NCBI GenBank assembly: GCA_910579805.1
Contig: CAJTWM010000015.1
Span: forward strand, 1-64,000
Reading direction: 5' to 3'
DNA length: 64,000 nt
Origin: an uncultured Lachnospiraceae bacterium
GTDB taxonomy: Bacteria > Bacillota > Clostridia > Lachnospirales > Lachnospiraceae
The translations under genes were made by a program, and so were the position numbers. The notes beneath the pieces are model-generated. The model ran no database searches. It was not told the DNA's origin and saw nothing but the letters and a program-made list of their open reading frames with translations. Within the stretch, counting starts at the first letter, position 1. The number at the start of each line of letters is the position of its first letter. Positions 16,989-25,404 of the stretch are shown here, piece after piece.

Positions 16989-17017
16989 ATGACAAGAAAT
17001 TGGTTTTGGATTATAAT
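16989..17017 (+). promoter_or_regulatory. Predicted promoter of the DUF1653 gene
   Basis: ATGACA (16989-16994) and TATAAT (17012-17017) are 17 bp apart, 40 bp before the start codon at 17057. Confidence 0.6.
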
Positions 17018-17056
17018 GGGAAGGAAATAATATTGTTAAAAAGTGGAGGAGAAGCA

Positions 17057-17623
17057 ATGAGGGACGATCCAAGACCACAGGAGATATACAGGCATTTTAA
17101 AGGCGGCTTATATCAGATCATGACGCTGGCAGAACACGCGCAGACAGGGAAAGTTTTAGTGATTTATCAGGCATTATATGGAGAATATGCCGTGTATGCC
17201 AGAGAATTATCCGAGTTTTTAAGTAAAACAGACCGTCAGAAGTATCCGGCAGCGGCGCAGGAATACCGTTTTGAAAAAATCCTCGTCAAAGAGAAAGCGG
17301 ATGCCATGCAGAAACCTGAGACGGAATCTGCCGACATCCGGATCGAACGAAGAGAGGAACCCAAAGAGCAGGAAAGCGGAAAACAGGCGGAAGAAATCAT
17401 AAATATAGATCCGTTAGTAATGGAATTTTTAGATGCGGACAGCTATGAGGAGAGGCTGAATATTTTGGCCGCCTTGCACTGCCGTATTACGGATGAAATG
17501 ATTAATACCATGTCGGTTGCGATAGACGTGGAGATCAACGAGGGCGATATCGAGGAACGGTATGAAGCGCTGAAAACCTGCCTTGTCACCTTGGAAAAAT
17601 ACGAGTGCAACCGGCTTAGGTGA
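17057..17623 (+). CDS. DUF1653 protein with a C-terminal extension
   Basis: 188 residues from the ATG at 17057 (TGGAGGA seven bases upstream). Residues ~6-72 are a DUF1653 domain (YRHFKGGLYQIMTLAEHAQTGKVLVIYQALYG, then WARPLSEF-type AVYARELSEFLS). DUF1653 usually exists alone at ~70 residues. Here a charged linker (~85-115, Glu/Lys/Gln-rich) leads to a second, helical part (~118-188; LVMEFLDADSYEERLNILAALH, MSVAIDVEINEGDIEERYEALKTCL) of unknown family. Function unknown. It is followed by a nucleotidase gene 94 bp later. Confidence 0.78.
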   Translation: MRDDPRPQEIYRHFKGGLYQIMTLAEHAQTGKVLVIYQALYGEYAVYARELSEFLSKTDRQKYPAAAQEYRFEKILVKEKADAMQKPETESADIRIERREEPKEQESGKQAEEIINIDPLVMEFLDADSYEERLNILAALHCRITDEMINTMSVAIDVEINEGDIEERYEALKTCLVTLEKYECNRLR

Positions 17624-17717
17624 CTTTATCTTCCCAATGCCATTACTGGAGCGTGTCTGATATGCGGATATATAGGTATGAGGTCATTCATATAATCTAT
17701 GAAAGTGGGGAAAGTAT

Positions 17718-18719
17718 ATGGTATATGGATTGGAAGATAAACTTGTGGTAGGGATTTCTTCAAGGGCATTGTTTGATCTGACGATGGAAAATGCATTATT
17801 TGAAGAAGAAGGCGTGGAAAGCTACCGGAATTATCAGATCGCGCACGAGAATGAAATTTTAAGACCGGGGCCGGGATTTGCGCTTGTAAAGGCGTTGCTT
17901 GATTTGAATAAGCTTCCGGGAGGAAGGGACAGGGTGGAAGTCATTGTCATGTCGAGGAACAGTCCCGATACTTCCCTCAGGGTGTTTAATGCGATACGGT
18001 TTTATGACCTTGCCATTACAAGGGCGGTTTTAGTCAGCGGCGCTTCACTGGCGCCTTACTTAGAGGCATTCAAAACGGATCTGTTTTTATCCGCCCATGA
18101 AGAAGACGTGCAGGCGGCCGTGGATTCGGGGATCGCAGCGGGAATCATATGTGAAAATCCTGTTCATGAGTACAAAGAAGCGGCTGGAAACAGTCCGATC
18201 AAAATCGCTTTTGATGCGGACGCGGTTCTTTTTTCAGACGAATCGGAATGCATTTATAAGAAGAAGGGGCTTGCGGCATTTGAAGAAAACGAAAGGAAAA
18301 ATGCGAAACTGCCGTTAATGGAAGGCCCGTTCGCTAATTTTCTTAAGATCATTGCCGGCCTGCAGAAAGAGTTTCAGCCGGAAAACGTACCGATACGGAC
18401 AGCCCTCGTCACTTCCAGATGCGCTCCGGCGCATGAAAGGGTCATCCGCACCTTAAGGGAGTGGGACGTGCGGATCGACGAAGCGTTTTTTCTCGGAGGG
18501 ATTGAGAAGAAAGAAGTTTTGAGGGCGTTTGGGGCGCATATTTTTTTCGACGATCAAAGCACGCATACGATTCCGGCGTCCGAGGTTGTATTTTCGGCAA
18601 GGGTGCCGACTCCGGTCAAGGAGCTTCGCGGGAAAGAAGAAAAGGAGCGGTACGGGGACAAACAGCAGTTTAGCGGAATGTATGCTAAAGAACGAAAGGA
18701 TAAAAGAGAAGCGGTATAA
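17718..18719 (+). CDS. 5'-nucleotidase, cytosolic NT5C1-like family
   Basis: 333 residues. The pattern VVGISSRALFDL near the start, RVEVIVMSRNSPDTSLRVFNAI, then IAFDADAVLFSDESE and a late FFDDQSTHT are typical of the bacterial homologues of cytosolic 5'-nucleotidase 1, a HAD-superfamily phosphatase that removes the phosphate of nucleoside monophosphates. The gene has a GGGGAAAG site before the ATG and its TAA overlaps the next ATG by one base (TAATG), so it is translationally coupled to the SfsA-MutY fusion. The link to oxidised-nucleotide or DNA repair metabolism is inference. Confidence 0.85.
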   Translation: MVYGLEDKLVVGISSRALFDLTMENALFEEEGVESYRNYQIAHENEILRPGPGFALVKALLDLNKLPGGRDRVEVIVMSRNSPDTSLRVFNAIRFYDLAITRAVLVSGASLAPYLEAFKTDLFLSAHEEDVQAAVDSGIAAGIICENPVHEYKEAAGNSPIKIAFDADAVLFSDESECIYKKKGLAAFEENERKNAKLPLMEGPFANFLKIIAGLQKEFQPENVPIRTALVTSRCAPAHERVIRTLREWDVRIDEAFFLGGIEKKEVLRAFGAHIFFDDQSTHTIPASEVVFSARVPTPVKELRGKEEKERYGDKQQFSGMYAKERKDKREAV

Positions 18720-20509
18720 TGAAGTATGACAACATAAAGAAAGGACGCTTTTTAGAGCGCCCGAACCGTTTCATCGCCTATGCGGAGATTGACGGAAGAA
18801 TAGAAAAGGTGCATGTTAAAAATACAGGGCGCTGTAAAGAACTTTTGGTTTCCGACGCGGAGATCTACTTGGAGAAAAGCAAAAATACGGGCAGGAGTAC
18901 GGCGTATGATCTGGTCGCGGTCAAAAAAGGCGGCAGACTGATCAATATGGATTCCAGTGCGCCTAACAAGGCGGTGGAAGAATGGCTGGGTAACGATAAA
19001 CTGTTTCAGAACGTGAGCCGCCTGCGGCCCGAGACGGTCTATCAAAATTCCCGTTTTGATTTTTATGCGGAATATGAAAAAGACGGCGGAATCCGGAAGG
19101 CTTTTATAGAGGTAAAAGGCGTGACGCTTGAGGAGGAAGGAGCAGCCCGCTTTCCTGATGCGCCGTCGGAACGTGCCGTTAAGCATGTTGAAGAACTGAT
19201 AAAAGCAAAGAAGGAGGGATATGAGGCATATATTATCTTTGTTATACAAATGCAAGGCGTATCCTGCTTTGAACCTAACGACAGGGCGCAGCCGGAATTT
19301 GGACAGGCGCTCCGCAGAGCATGGAAAGAAGGCGTATCCATAAAGGCGTATGACTGTATGGTAACGGAAGAAGGAATGGAGATACGCGAAGAAGTTCCCA
19401 TAGCGCTTTCCGTATTTGACAGGATAGGCAGGCCGCTGCTTTCTTGGTATGACGGAGGACACCGGTCATTACCTTGGAGGGAGGATGCGACGGGATACCA
19501 TGTCTGGCTGTCGGAGATCATGCTGCAACAGACGAGGGTAGAAGCGGTAAAGCCATATTATGAAAGATTTCTTAAGATTTTACCGGATATCCCTTCTTTG
19601 GCTGGCGTAAATGAAGACGTTCTGTTAAAATTATGGGAAGGACTCGGATACTATAACAGAGTAAAGAATATGCAGAAAGCGGCAAAGCTTGTTATGGAAG
19701 AATATGACGGCAGACTGCCGGAGGAATATGAAGAGCTGTGCAAGCTGCCCGGTATCGGAAGTTATACGGCCGGAGCGGTCTCGTCCATTGCATATGGAAA
19801 GCCTGTACCCGCAGTGGACGGAAACGTCCTGCGGGTTGTTTCCAGACTTTGTATGTTGGAGGCGGACATTTTAAGTACGCAGACTAAAAAAGAAGTAGAG
19901 CAGGAGCTGCGTAATATCATACCCAAAGACAGGCCGGGGGATTTTAATCAGGCAATGATGGAGCTTGGAGCTTTAGTGTGTATACCGAACGGTATGGCAA
20001 AATGTCAGGAATGTCCTCTTGCTTTTGCCTGTAAAGCCTGTCAGGAAGGCAGAGTACAGGACTTTCCCGTCAAAAGGCAGAAAAAACCTCGTAAGATCGA
20101 AAAGAAGACAGTATTGATCCTTCGGGACGAGGAGCGCGTGGCGATCCGTAAAAGAGAAAACAAAGGTCTTTTGGCCGGATTGTATGAATTTCCGATGTTA
20201 GAGGGACATAGGACGCCGGAACAAGTGGTTTCTTATTTAAGGGAGATCGGTCTTCATTCGGTTTTTATTAAGTCATTGGAGGATTCACGGCATATCTTTA
20301 CGCATAAAGAATGGCATATGGTCGGTTATGTAGTCAGAGTGGACGAGCTGATGCCGGTAGAGGGAAAAGGACAGGGATTCTTATTTGTAGAACCTAAAGA
20401 GACGGAAAAGACTTTTCCGATCCCGTCTGCATTTGCGGCATATACAAAATATTTGAATATTAAGTTGGGGAATGACAGATTTTATTCCGATGCCAGAAAG
20501 GAAACTTGA
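18719..20509 (+). CDS. mutY: SfsA-MutY fusion: nuclease-like domain joined to adenine DNA glycosylase
   Basis: 596 residues. Residues ~1-228 are a full SfsA domain (RFIAYAEIDGRIEKVHVKNTGR, EVKGVTLE, FPDAPSERAVKHVEEL), a family linked to DNA/RNA nuclease activity. Residues ~235-596 are a full MutY: catalytic Glu in LSEIMLQQTR, helix-hairpin-helix LPGIGSYTAGAV, catalytic Asp in VDGNVLRV, a four-cysteine iron-sulfur cluster (CIPNGMAKC, CQEC, FAC) and a NUDIX-like C-terminal part (LILRDEERVAIRKRE, HIFTHKEWHM) that recognises 8-oxoG. MutY removes A opposite 8-oxoG. Both halves look intact, and there is no stop or shift at the joint, so this is a genuine bifunctional protein. Confidence 0.9.
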   Translation: MKYDNIKKGRFLERPNRFIAYAEIDGRIEKVHVKNTGRCKELLVSDAEIYLEKSKNTGRSTAYDLVAVKKGGRLINMDSSAPNKAVEEWLGNDKLFQNVSRLRPETVYQNSRFDFYAEYEKDGGIRKAFIEVKGVTLEEEGAARFPDAPSERAVKHVEELIKAKKEGYEAYIIFVIQMQGVSCFEPNDRAQPEFGQALRRAWKEGVSIKAYDCMVTEEGMEIREEVPIALSVFDRIGRPLLSWYDGGHRSLPWREDATGYHVWLSEIMLQQTRVEAVKPYYERFLKILPDIPSLAGVNEDVLLKLWEGLGYYNRVKNMQKAAKLVMEEYDGRLPEEYEELCKLPGIGSYTAGAVSSIAYGKPVPAVDGNVLRVVSRLCMLEADILSTQTKKEVEQELRNIIPKDRPGDFNQAMMELGALVCIPNGMAKCQECPLAFACKACQEGRVQDFPVKRQKKPRKIEKKTVLILRDEERVAIRKRENKGLLAGLYEFPMLEGHRTPEQVVSYLREIGLHSVFIKSLEDSRHIFTHKEWHMVGYVVRVDELMPVEGKGQGFLFVEPKETEKTFPIPSAFAAYTKYLNIKLGNDRFYSDARKET

Positions 20510-20522
20510 AAGGAAACAAATC

Positions 20523-21548
20523 ATGAAACTATTAACGATTACCGTTCCGTGCTATAACTCGGAATCCTATATGAAAAACTGTGTGGAATCTTTGCTAAAG
20601 GGAGGGGAGGACGTCGAGATCATCATTGTCAATGACGGATCAAAGGATTCTACGGCACAGATTGCCGACGAATTTGTAAAGCAGTATCCTACCATCGTCA
20701 AAGCCGTTCATAAAGAAAACGGCGGACACGGTTCGGCAGTCAATGCAGGGCTGGATCATGCCACGGGGCTTTTCTTTAAAGTTGTGGACAGCGACGACTG
20801 GGTGAAGGAATCCGCTTATAAAGAGATATTAGAAACATTGAGGGAACTGGCAGGCGGCGAGAAGAGTCTTGATATGCTCATCAGTAATTTTGTATATGAA
20901 AAAGAGGGGGTAAAGCGCAAAAAGGTAATGCGCTATCATCGTACTCTGCCGGAGAAGGAAATTTTTACATGGAGCGATGTAAAGCATTTTAAAAAGGGAC
21001 AGTATATTCTGATGCATTCCGTTATTTTCAGGACAAAGCTGCTGAAAGAATGTAATTTGAGACTGCCGGAGAATACCTTTTATGTAGACAATATTTTTGT
21101 GTTTGAACCTTTGCCTTATGTAAGGAATATGTATTATCTGGATGTAAACTTTTATCGTTATTATATCGGACGGGAAGATCAGTCAGTCAACGAAAATGTG
21201 ATGATTTCAAGGATCGATCAACAGATTTTGGTAAATAAACTTATGATTGATTTTTATGTGGCTCACAGACAGATTCTGGCGGGAAATCATAAGATGGGGA
21301 AATATATGTTTAACTATCTAGAGATCATTACTACAGTTTCCTCCGTACTTTTGATCCGCTCCGGAACAGAAGAAAATTTAGAAAAGAAAAAAGAGCTTTG
21401 GAGATATATCAAAAGCAGTGATAAATTACTTTATTTCAGGCTGCGCCACGGTATTATGGGAAACGCCATGAACTTGCATGGAAAAGTCGGGAGGGACATT
21501 TCCGTAGCGAGCTACAAGATCTGCCAGAAATTTTTTAACTTTAATTAG
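20523..21548 (+). CDS. Glycosyltransferase family 2
   Basis: 341 residues from the ATG at 20523 (AAAGGAAAC upstream); the frame extends to 20472 but that start lies inside mutY. GT-A fold signatures: ITVPCYNSESYMKNCVESLL, IIIVNDGSKDST, ENGGHGSAVNAGL and the metal-binding VVDSDDW. The donor sugar and acceptor are unknown; the C-terminal ~120 residues are helical and may contact the membrane. It begins right after mutY's stop (13 bp) and is the last gene before a bidirectional terminator. Confidence 0.88.
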   Translation: MKLLTITVPCYNSESYMKNCVESLLKGGEDVEIIIVNDGSKDSTAQIADEFVKQYPTIVKAVHKENGGHGSAVNAGLDHATGLFFKVVDSDDWVKESAYKEILETLRELAGGEKSLDMLISNFVYEKEGVKRKKVMRYHRTLPEKEIFTWSDVKHFKKGQYILMHSVIFRTKLLKECNLRLPENTFYVDNIFVFEPLPYVRNMYYLDVNFYRYYIGREDQSVNENVMISRIDQQILVNKLMIDFYVAHRQILAGNHKMGKYMFNYLEIITTVSSVLLIRSGTEENLEKKKELWRYIKSSDKLLYFRLRHGIMGNAMNLHGKVGRDISVASYKICQKFFNFN

Positions 21549-21596
21549 TTTTAGACAGTTCCGGAAAGGCAGTCGGAATATTAGAAAATGAGAAGC

Positions 21597-21656
21597 AAAA
21601 AGACAGATACGGGATTCTGCTATTTATAGAAATCCCGTATCTGTCTTTATTTCTAT
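21597..21656. terminator. Bidirectional terminator between the GT2 and PAP2 genes
   Basis: AAAGACAGATACGGGATT pairs with AATCCCGTATCTGTCTTT over 18 bases, flanked by A-runs on the left and T-rich sequence on the right; it serves two convergent genes. Confidence 0.9.
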
Positions 21657-21669
21657 TTGTTTTCCGATA

Positions 21670-22344
21670 TTATCCGATCTGCGGCTTAGAACTGTTTTCG
21701 GATTTGCGCCTGCGCATTGCAAAGAGTACGTCTACATGGTAGACAAGCAGGTACATAACGAGCGCCAGTATGATGCCGGTGATCACGTCGAAGACGGAAT
21801 GCTGCTTGATGAACATGGTGGATAGGATAATGGAAATGCATAGGACAAGAGATCCGATGCGGATTCCTTTTTTGTTTTCAAACTGTGCGCTTTTGGCAAT
21901 GGCAAAATGAGCCCCAAGGGAATTATATACATGGATGCTGGGCCAAAGATTAGTCGGCGTATCCGTGTTCCACAAGGCTGTCACCATATGGGTAAAAACG
22001 TTATCTCTCGGCATATTGGAAAGCCTCAGATCGTGACCGTTCGGGAACAGGGTGGAAATAACGAGAAATATCGTCATTCCCGTAAATAAAAATGCGCATA
22101 TCCTGTAATAATCCTGTTTATCTTTAAAAAAGAAGAAAAGCACTGTCACCGCCACATAAGCGAACCAAAGAAAATACGGTACTACGAATACTTCGCAGAA
22201 TGGGATATAGTCGTCTATAAAAGTATGGATGACCTGAAAATCTTTTGTTACGGTTCTTTCTAAGTGGGTAAACCAAGCCAGATAAATGACGCCGTAAATA
22301 ATAAGCGGAATGGCATGCTTATATTTTTGATAAAATTCCTTCAT
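21670..22344 (-). CDS. PAP2-family membrane phosphatase
   Basis: 224 residues with six probable membrane helices. The PAP2 active-site order is visible: PSIHVYNSLG near the middle and, ~45 residues later, KQHSVFDVITG with the catalytic His and Asp; the first motif (Lys/Arg) is less clear. Such enzymes dephosphorylate lipid phosphates such as undecaprenyl diphosphate or phosphatidic acid, or act as inositol-phosphoryl transferases. Single gene facing the GT2 gene. The gap from 22345 to 22665 carries the divergent glyA promoter. Confidence 0.82.
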   Translation of the reverse strand: MKEFYQKYKHAIPLIIYGVIYLAWFTHLERTVTKDFQVIHTFIDDYIPFCEVFVVPYFLWFAYVAVTVLFFFFKDKQDYYRICAFLFTGMTIFLVISTLFPNGHDLRLSNMPRDNVFTHMVTALWNTDTPTNLWPSIHVYNSLGAHFAIAKSAQFENKKGIRIGSLVLCISIILSTMFIKQHSVFDVITGIILALVMYLLVYHVDVLFAMRRRKSENSSKPQIG

Positions 22345-22555
22345 AATAAAAACCCTTTCCCCTCTGTCTCAGCGATAGAGACGCTCATAAATGAAATGTT
22401 ATGTTAAAAAATTATTTTACATTTAGAATCTATGCGCTATTTTAGCAGTCTTTATTTTTATAGTCAATGTGGAAAACGGCGAAAAGAGGCAAATTAAGAA
22501 AAAAGTAAGAAAGTCTTTAGAAAAAGCAAAGCTGTGGTTAAACATAAACAAATAC

Positions 22556-22584
22556 TTTGCTTTTCTACTGCGCTATGCTATAAT
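22556..22584 (+). promoter_or_regulatory. Predicted glyA promoter
   Basis: An extended -10 TGCTATAAT (TATAAT at 22579-22584) with a partial -35 TTGCTT 16 bp upstream. Transcription would start near 22591, leaving a ~75-base leader with no recognisable riboswitch. Confidence 0.6.
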
Positions 22585-22665
22585 CAGCACATAGTTTATG
22601 CAATAAAATGCCGCAGGATACGTTACAGTAGTTACAGTATATGTATATGGCAGAATGGAGGAAAG

Positions 22666-23904
22666 ATGTATTCATTAGACGAAGTAAAAAAGGTAGATCC
22701 TGAAGTCTCGGAAGCAATTGAGAAAGAGCAGGAAAGGCAGAACAGCCATATTGAACTGATCGCATCCGAAAACTGGGTGAGCAAGGCGGTTATGGCTGCG
22801 ATGGGAAGTCCGCTTACGAATAAATATGCAGAAGGGTATCCGGGCAAAAGATATTACGGCGGCTGCGACTGTGTAGATGTTGTTGAAAATCTTGCCATCG
22901 AAAGAGCAAAAGAGCTGTTCGGCTGCGATTATGCCAACGTACAGCCGCATTCGGGCGCGCAGGCCAATTTTGCCGTTCAATTTGCGATTTGCCAGCCGGG
23001 AGATACGGTCATGGGCATGAATCTGGATCATGGCGGGCATCTGACACACGGCAGTCCGGTCAATGTTTCGGGAAAATACTTTAAAATTGTTCCTTACGGG
23101 GTAAACGACGAAGGATTTATCGACTATGACGAATTAAGAAAGACCGCGCTGGAAACAAAACCGAAAATGATCATTGCAGGTGCTTCCGCTTATGCAAGGA
23201 CGATCGATTTTAAGAAATTCAGAGAAATCGCCGACGAGGCGGGTGCGGTACTTATGGTAGATATGGCTCATATTGCCGGCCTTGTAGCGGCAGGGCTTCA
23301 TCCAAGCCCGATCCCTTATGCGGATGTAGTGACTACGACTACCCATAAAACCCTTCGCGGACCGAGAGGCGGCCTGATCCTTGCCAATAAAGAGGCGGCG
23401 GAAAAGTATAACTTTAATAAAGCGGTATTTCCGGGAATTCAGGGAGGACCGCTTATGCATGTGATCGCTGCGAAAGCAGTATGTTTTAAAGAAGCGTTAA
23501 GCGATGAATTTAAGACATATCAGAAAGGAATCGTAGACAACGCACAGGCGCTCTGCAAAGCCCTGCAGGCAAGAGATATCAAAATCGTATCCGGCGGAAC
23601 GGACAACCATCTGATGCTTGTGGATCTGACGCCGTACAGTCAGACGGGAAAAGCAGTGGAGAAGCTTTTGGATGCCGCGCATCTTACCTGTAATAAGAAT
23701 ACGATCCCTAACGATCCCCAGTCGCCTTTCGTAACAAGCGGTATCAGACTTGGTACGCCGGCAGTAACAAGCCGCGGAATGAATACCGAAGATATGGAGC
23801 AGATCGCAGAGGCGATTGCCATGGTCATCAAAGGCGGGGAAGAAAATGTTCCTAAGGCTCGTGAGATCGTACAGCGTTTAACGGATAAATATCCGCTTGT
23901 TTAA
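22666..23904 (+). CDS. glyA: Serine hydroxymethyltransferase
   Basis: 412 residues from the ATG at 22666 (GGAGGAAAG upstream); the frame is open further upstream but only this start matches the family N-terminus. Clear SHMT blocks: HIELIASENWVS, NKYAEGYPGKRYYGG, NVQPHSGAQANFA, MDLDHGGHL-type MNLDHGGHLTHG, and the pyridoxal-phosphate lysine in TTTHKTLRGPRGG. It interconverts serine and glycine with tetrahydrofolate and feeds one-carbon units to purine and thymidylate synthesis. Single gene with its own promoter and terminator. Confidence 0.97.
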   Translation: MYSLDEVKKVDPEVSEAIEKEQERQNSHIELIASENWVSKAVMAAMGSPLTNKYAEGYPGKRYYGGCDCVDVVENLAIERAKELFGCDYANVQPHSGAQANFAVQFAICQPGDTVMGMNLDHGGHLTHGSPVNVSGKYFKIVPYGVNDEGFIDYDELRKTALETKPKMIIAGASAYARTIDFKKFREIADEAGAVLMVDMAHIAGLVAAGLHPSPIPYADVVTTTTHKTLRGPRGGLILANKEAAEKYNFNKAVFPGIQGGPLMHVIAAKAVCFKEALSDEFKTYQKGIVDNAQALCKALQARDIKIVSGGTDNHLMLVDLTPYSQTGKAVEKLLDAAHLTCNKNTIPNDPQSPFVTSGIRLGTPAVTSRGMNTEDMEQIAEAIAMVIKGGEENVPKAREIVQRLTDKYPLV

Positions 23905-23962
23905 TGGACGCTGCCCCGTTTTTCAGCAATGAGCCGACAGGATACAAAAAATCATGGATCAT

Positions 23963-24013
23963 AAAATACGGAGCTTTCCGGAAGGCCGATGCTTTGGAAA
24001 GCTCCGTATTTTT
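23963..24013 (+). terminator. glyA terminator
   Basis: AAAATACGGAGCTTTCC pairs with GGAAAGCTCCGTATTTT, followed by T residues. The A-run on the left lets it serve the minus-strand rfbD as well. Confidence 0.9.
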
Positions 24014-24096
24014 AGCTATAAACTGCAGAGAGCCGTTTAAAAAGCGACGGCCCGGCGCAAGGGGGGCTGGCTGGGAAACCTGATTTTATGTTTGCC

Positions 24097-24939
24097 TTAC
24101 AGTGCTTTAATATATTCTTCGACCGCATCATGCCAGTCTGCAAAAGTAAAGTCAGTGGTCAGCCGGAACATATAATTGTCAAGTACGGAATAAGCGGGAC
24201 GCGGCGCGGGCGCAGCAAATTCCGCCGTTGTGATTTTTTCCACTTTCGTGTTTTTGCCTGCAAGGCGGAAGATCTCTTCTGCAAATTCCGCCCAATTACA
24301 GTCTCCTTCGCAGGTTGCATGAAAAATACCGTAGTTTTCCGTAGGAAGGAGATAACAGATCGCCTTTGCCAGTTCGTCCGCGCTGGTCGGCGTGCCGAAC
24401 TGGTCGCTTACGACGCGGACCGTATCGTTTGTTTCGGAAAGCCGTAACATTGTTTTAACAAAATTTTTCCCTTCTCCATACAGCCATGCGGTGCGGAGAA
24501 TAAAGTAATCCTTGGCGAAATCTTTTACAAAATTTTCGCCCGCAAGTTTAGTCATACCGTACATTCCCTGTGGATTTGTCCGGTCAAATTCCATGAGCGG
24601 CCTGTCCCCAAATCCGTCGAACACATAATCCGTTGAGATATGGATCATTTTCGCGCCTGTCTGTGAAGCGGCGATACTTAAATTCCTCGGCCCGATGGCA
24701 TTGATACGGTAAGCGTTGTCCCGGTCCGTTTCACAGGCGTCTACGCCCGTATGGGCTGCACAGTTGATGATAGCGTATGGTTTTATTTTGCGGGCAAGTT
24801 CCAGACAATTGTCTATATTGGTGATATCAAGTTCTCCGACGTCCGTATTGACCGTTTCATAATCCGGTAGAGAAGCGAATTGCTTATTGAGTGCGCGTCC
24901 TAACTGCCCGTTGCAGCCGGTTATTATAATTGATTTCAT
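24097..24939 (-). CDS. rfbD: dTDP-4-dehydrorhamnose reductase
   Basis: 280 residues. Rossmann motif TGCNGQLG at the N-terminus, then STDYVFDG, the catalytic YGMTK (Tyr/Lys) and ILRTAWLYG, all typical of RfbD/RmlD, which makes dTDP-L-rhamnose from dTDP-4-keto-rhamnose using NAD(P)H. The rfbA, rfbB and rfbC genes are not adjacent, so the pathway genes must be elsewhere. A glycosyltransferase and a lipid phosphatase are nearby but on separate transcripts. The minus-strand leader shares the 465-bp divergent gap with the DUF3048 gene. Confidence 0.92.
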   Translation of the reverse strand: MKSIIITGCNGQLGRALNKQFASLPDYETVNTDVGELDITNIDNCLELARKIKPYAIINCAAHTGVDACETDRDNAYRINAIGPRNLSIAASQTGAKMIHISTDYVFDGFGDRPLMEFDRTNPQGMYGMTKLAGENFVKDFAKDYFILRTAWLYGEGKNFVKTMLRLSETNDTVRVVSDQFGTPTSADELAKAICYLLPTENYGIFHATCEGDCNWAEFAEEIFRLAGKNTKVEKITTAEFAAPAPRPAYSVLDNYMFRLTTDFTFADWHDAVEEYIKAL

Positions 24940-25076
24940 TGAAATACCTCCGGTTTTAAATTTGCGTAATATTTTAAGCGAAACTTAGTCACTCTTTTTA
25001 TCATACAACCTTATCGGAATTATTGCAAATATTTCGGCTGATTGCGGACGCTCCGATCGGGTTCAAAAGAAAAATA

Positions 25077-25136
25077 TTGCGAAAAAACTACAAAAATGTT
25101 GCAGGAAAATTGCAATCGAATTGCAAAAAAATTACA
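25077..25136. repeat. Six 11-bp phased repeats upstream of the DUF3048 gene
   Basis: Pentamers TTGCG, CTACA, TTGCA, TTGCA, TTGCA and TTACA start at 25077, 25088, 25099, 25110, 25121 and 25132, an exact 11-bp spacing, separated by A-rich hexamers. They end 32 bp before an extended -10 box. Such helically phased repeats either bend DNA or bind a regulator cooperatively. Confidence 0.75.
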
Positions 25137-25164
25137 AATAATTAATGACTTGTTCGGTCGGCTA

Positions 25165-25216
25165 TGATATAATGAGCGTTAGCGGGCAGGGTATGTCCAT
25201 ATATTTATGATATAAT
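25165..25216 (+). promoter_or_regulatory. Two extended -10 boxes before the DUF3048 gene
   Basis: TGATATAAT occurs at 25165-25173 and again at 25208-25216. No convincing -35 is present for either, fitting extended -10 promoters. The start codon is at 25405, so the leader would be ~190-230 bases; I see no known riboswitch in it. The remainder of 24940-25404 is AT-rich without a gene. Confidence 0.5.
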
Positions 25217-25404
25217 ATATAAATTATTGTAGGTATTATGCACAAAATATATCTGAAATAAAAAATATGTAGTATTCGGAGTATACTAATGTACGGTATA
25301 GCTATCCGGATGGGTAACGAATGTATATTAGGTAATGCGTATCAGACAATATCAGGATTTCAAAGATATACGCTATAGATACTTGTGAAAGTGAGGATTT
25401 TTTT

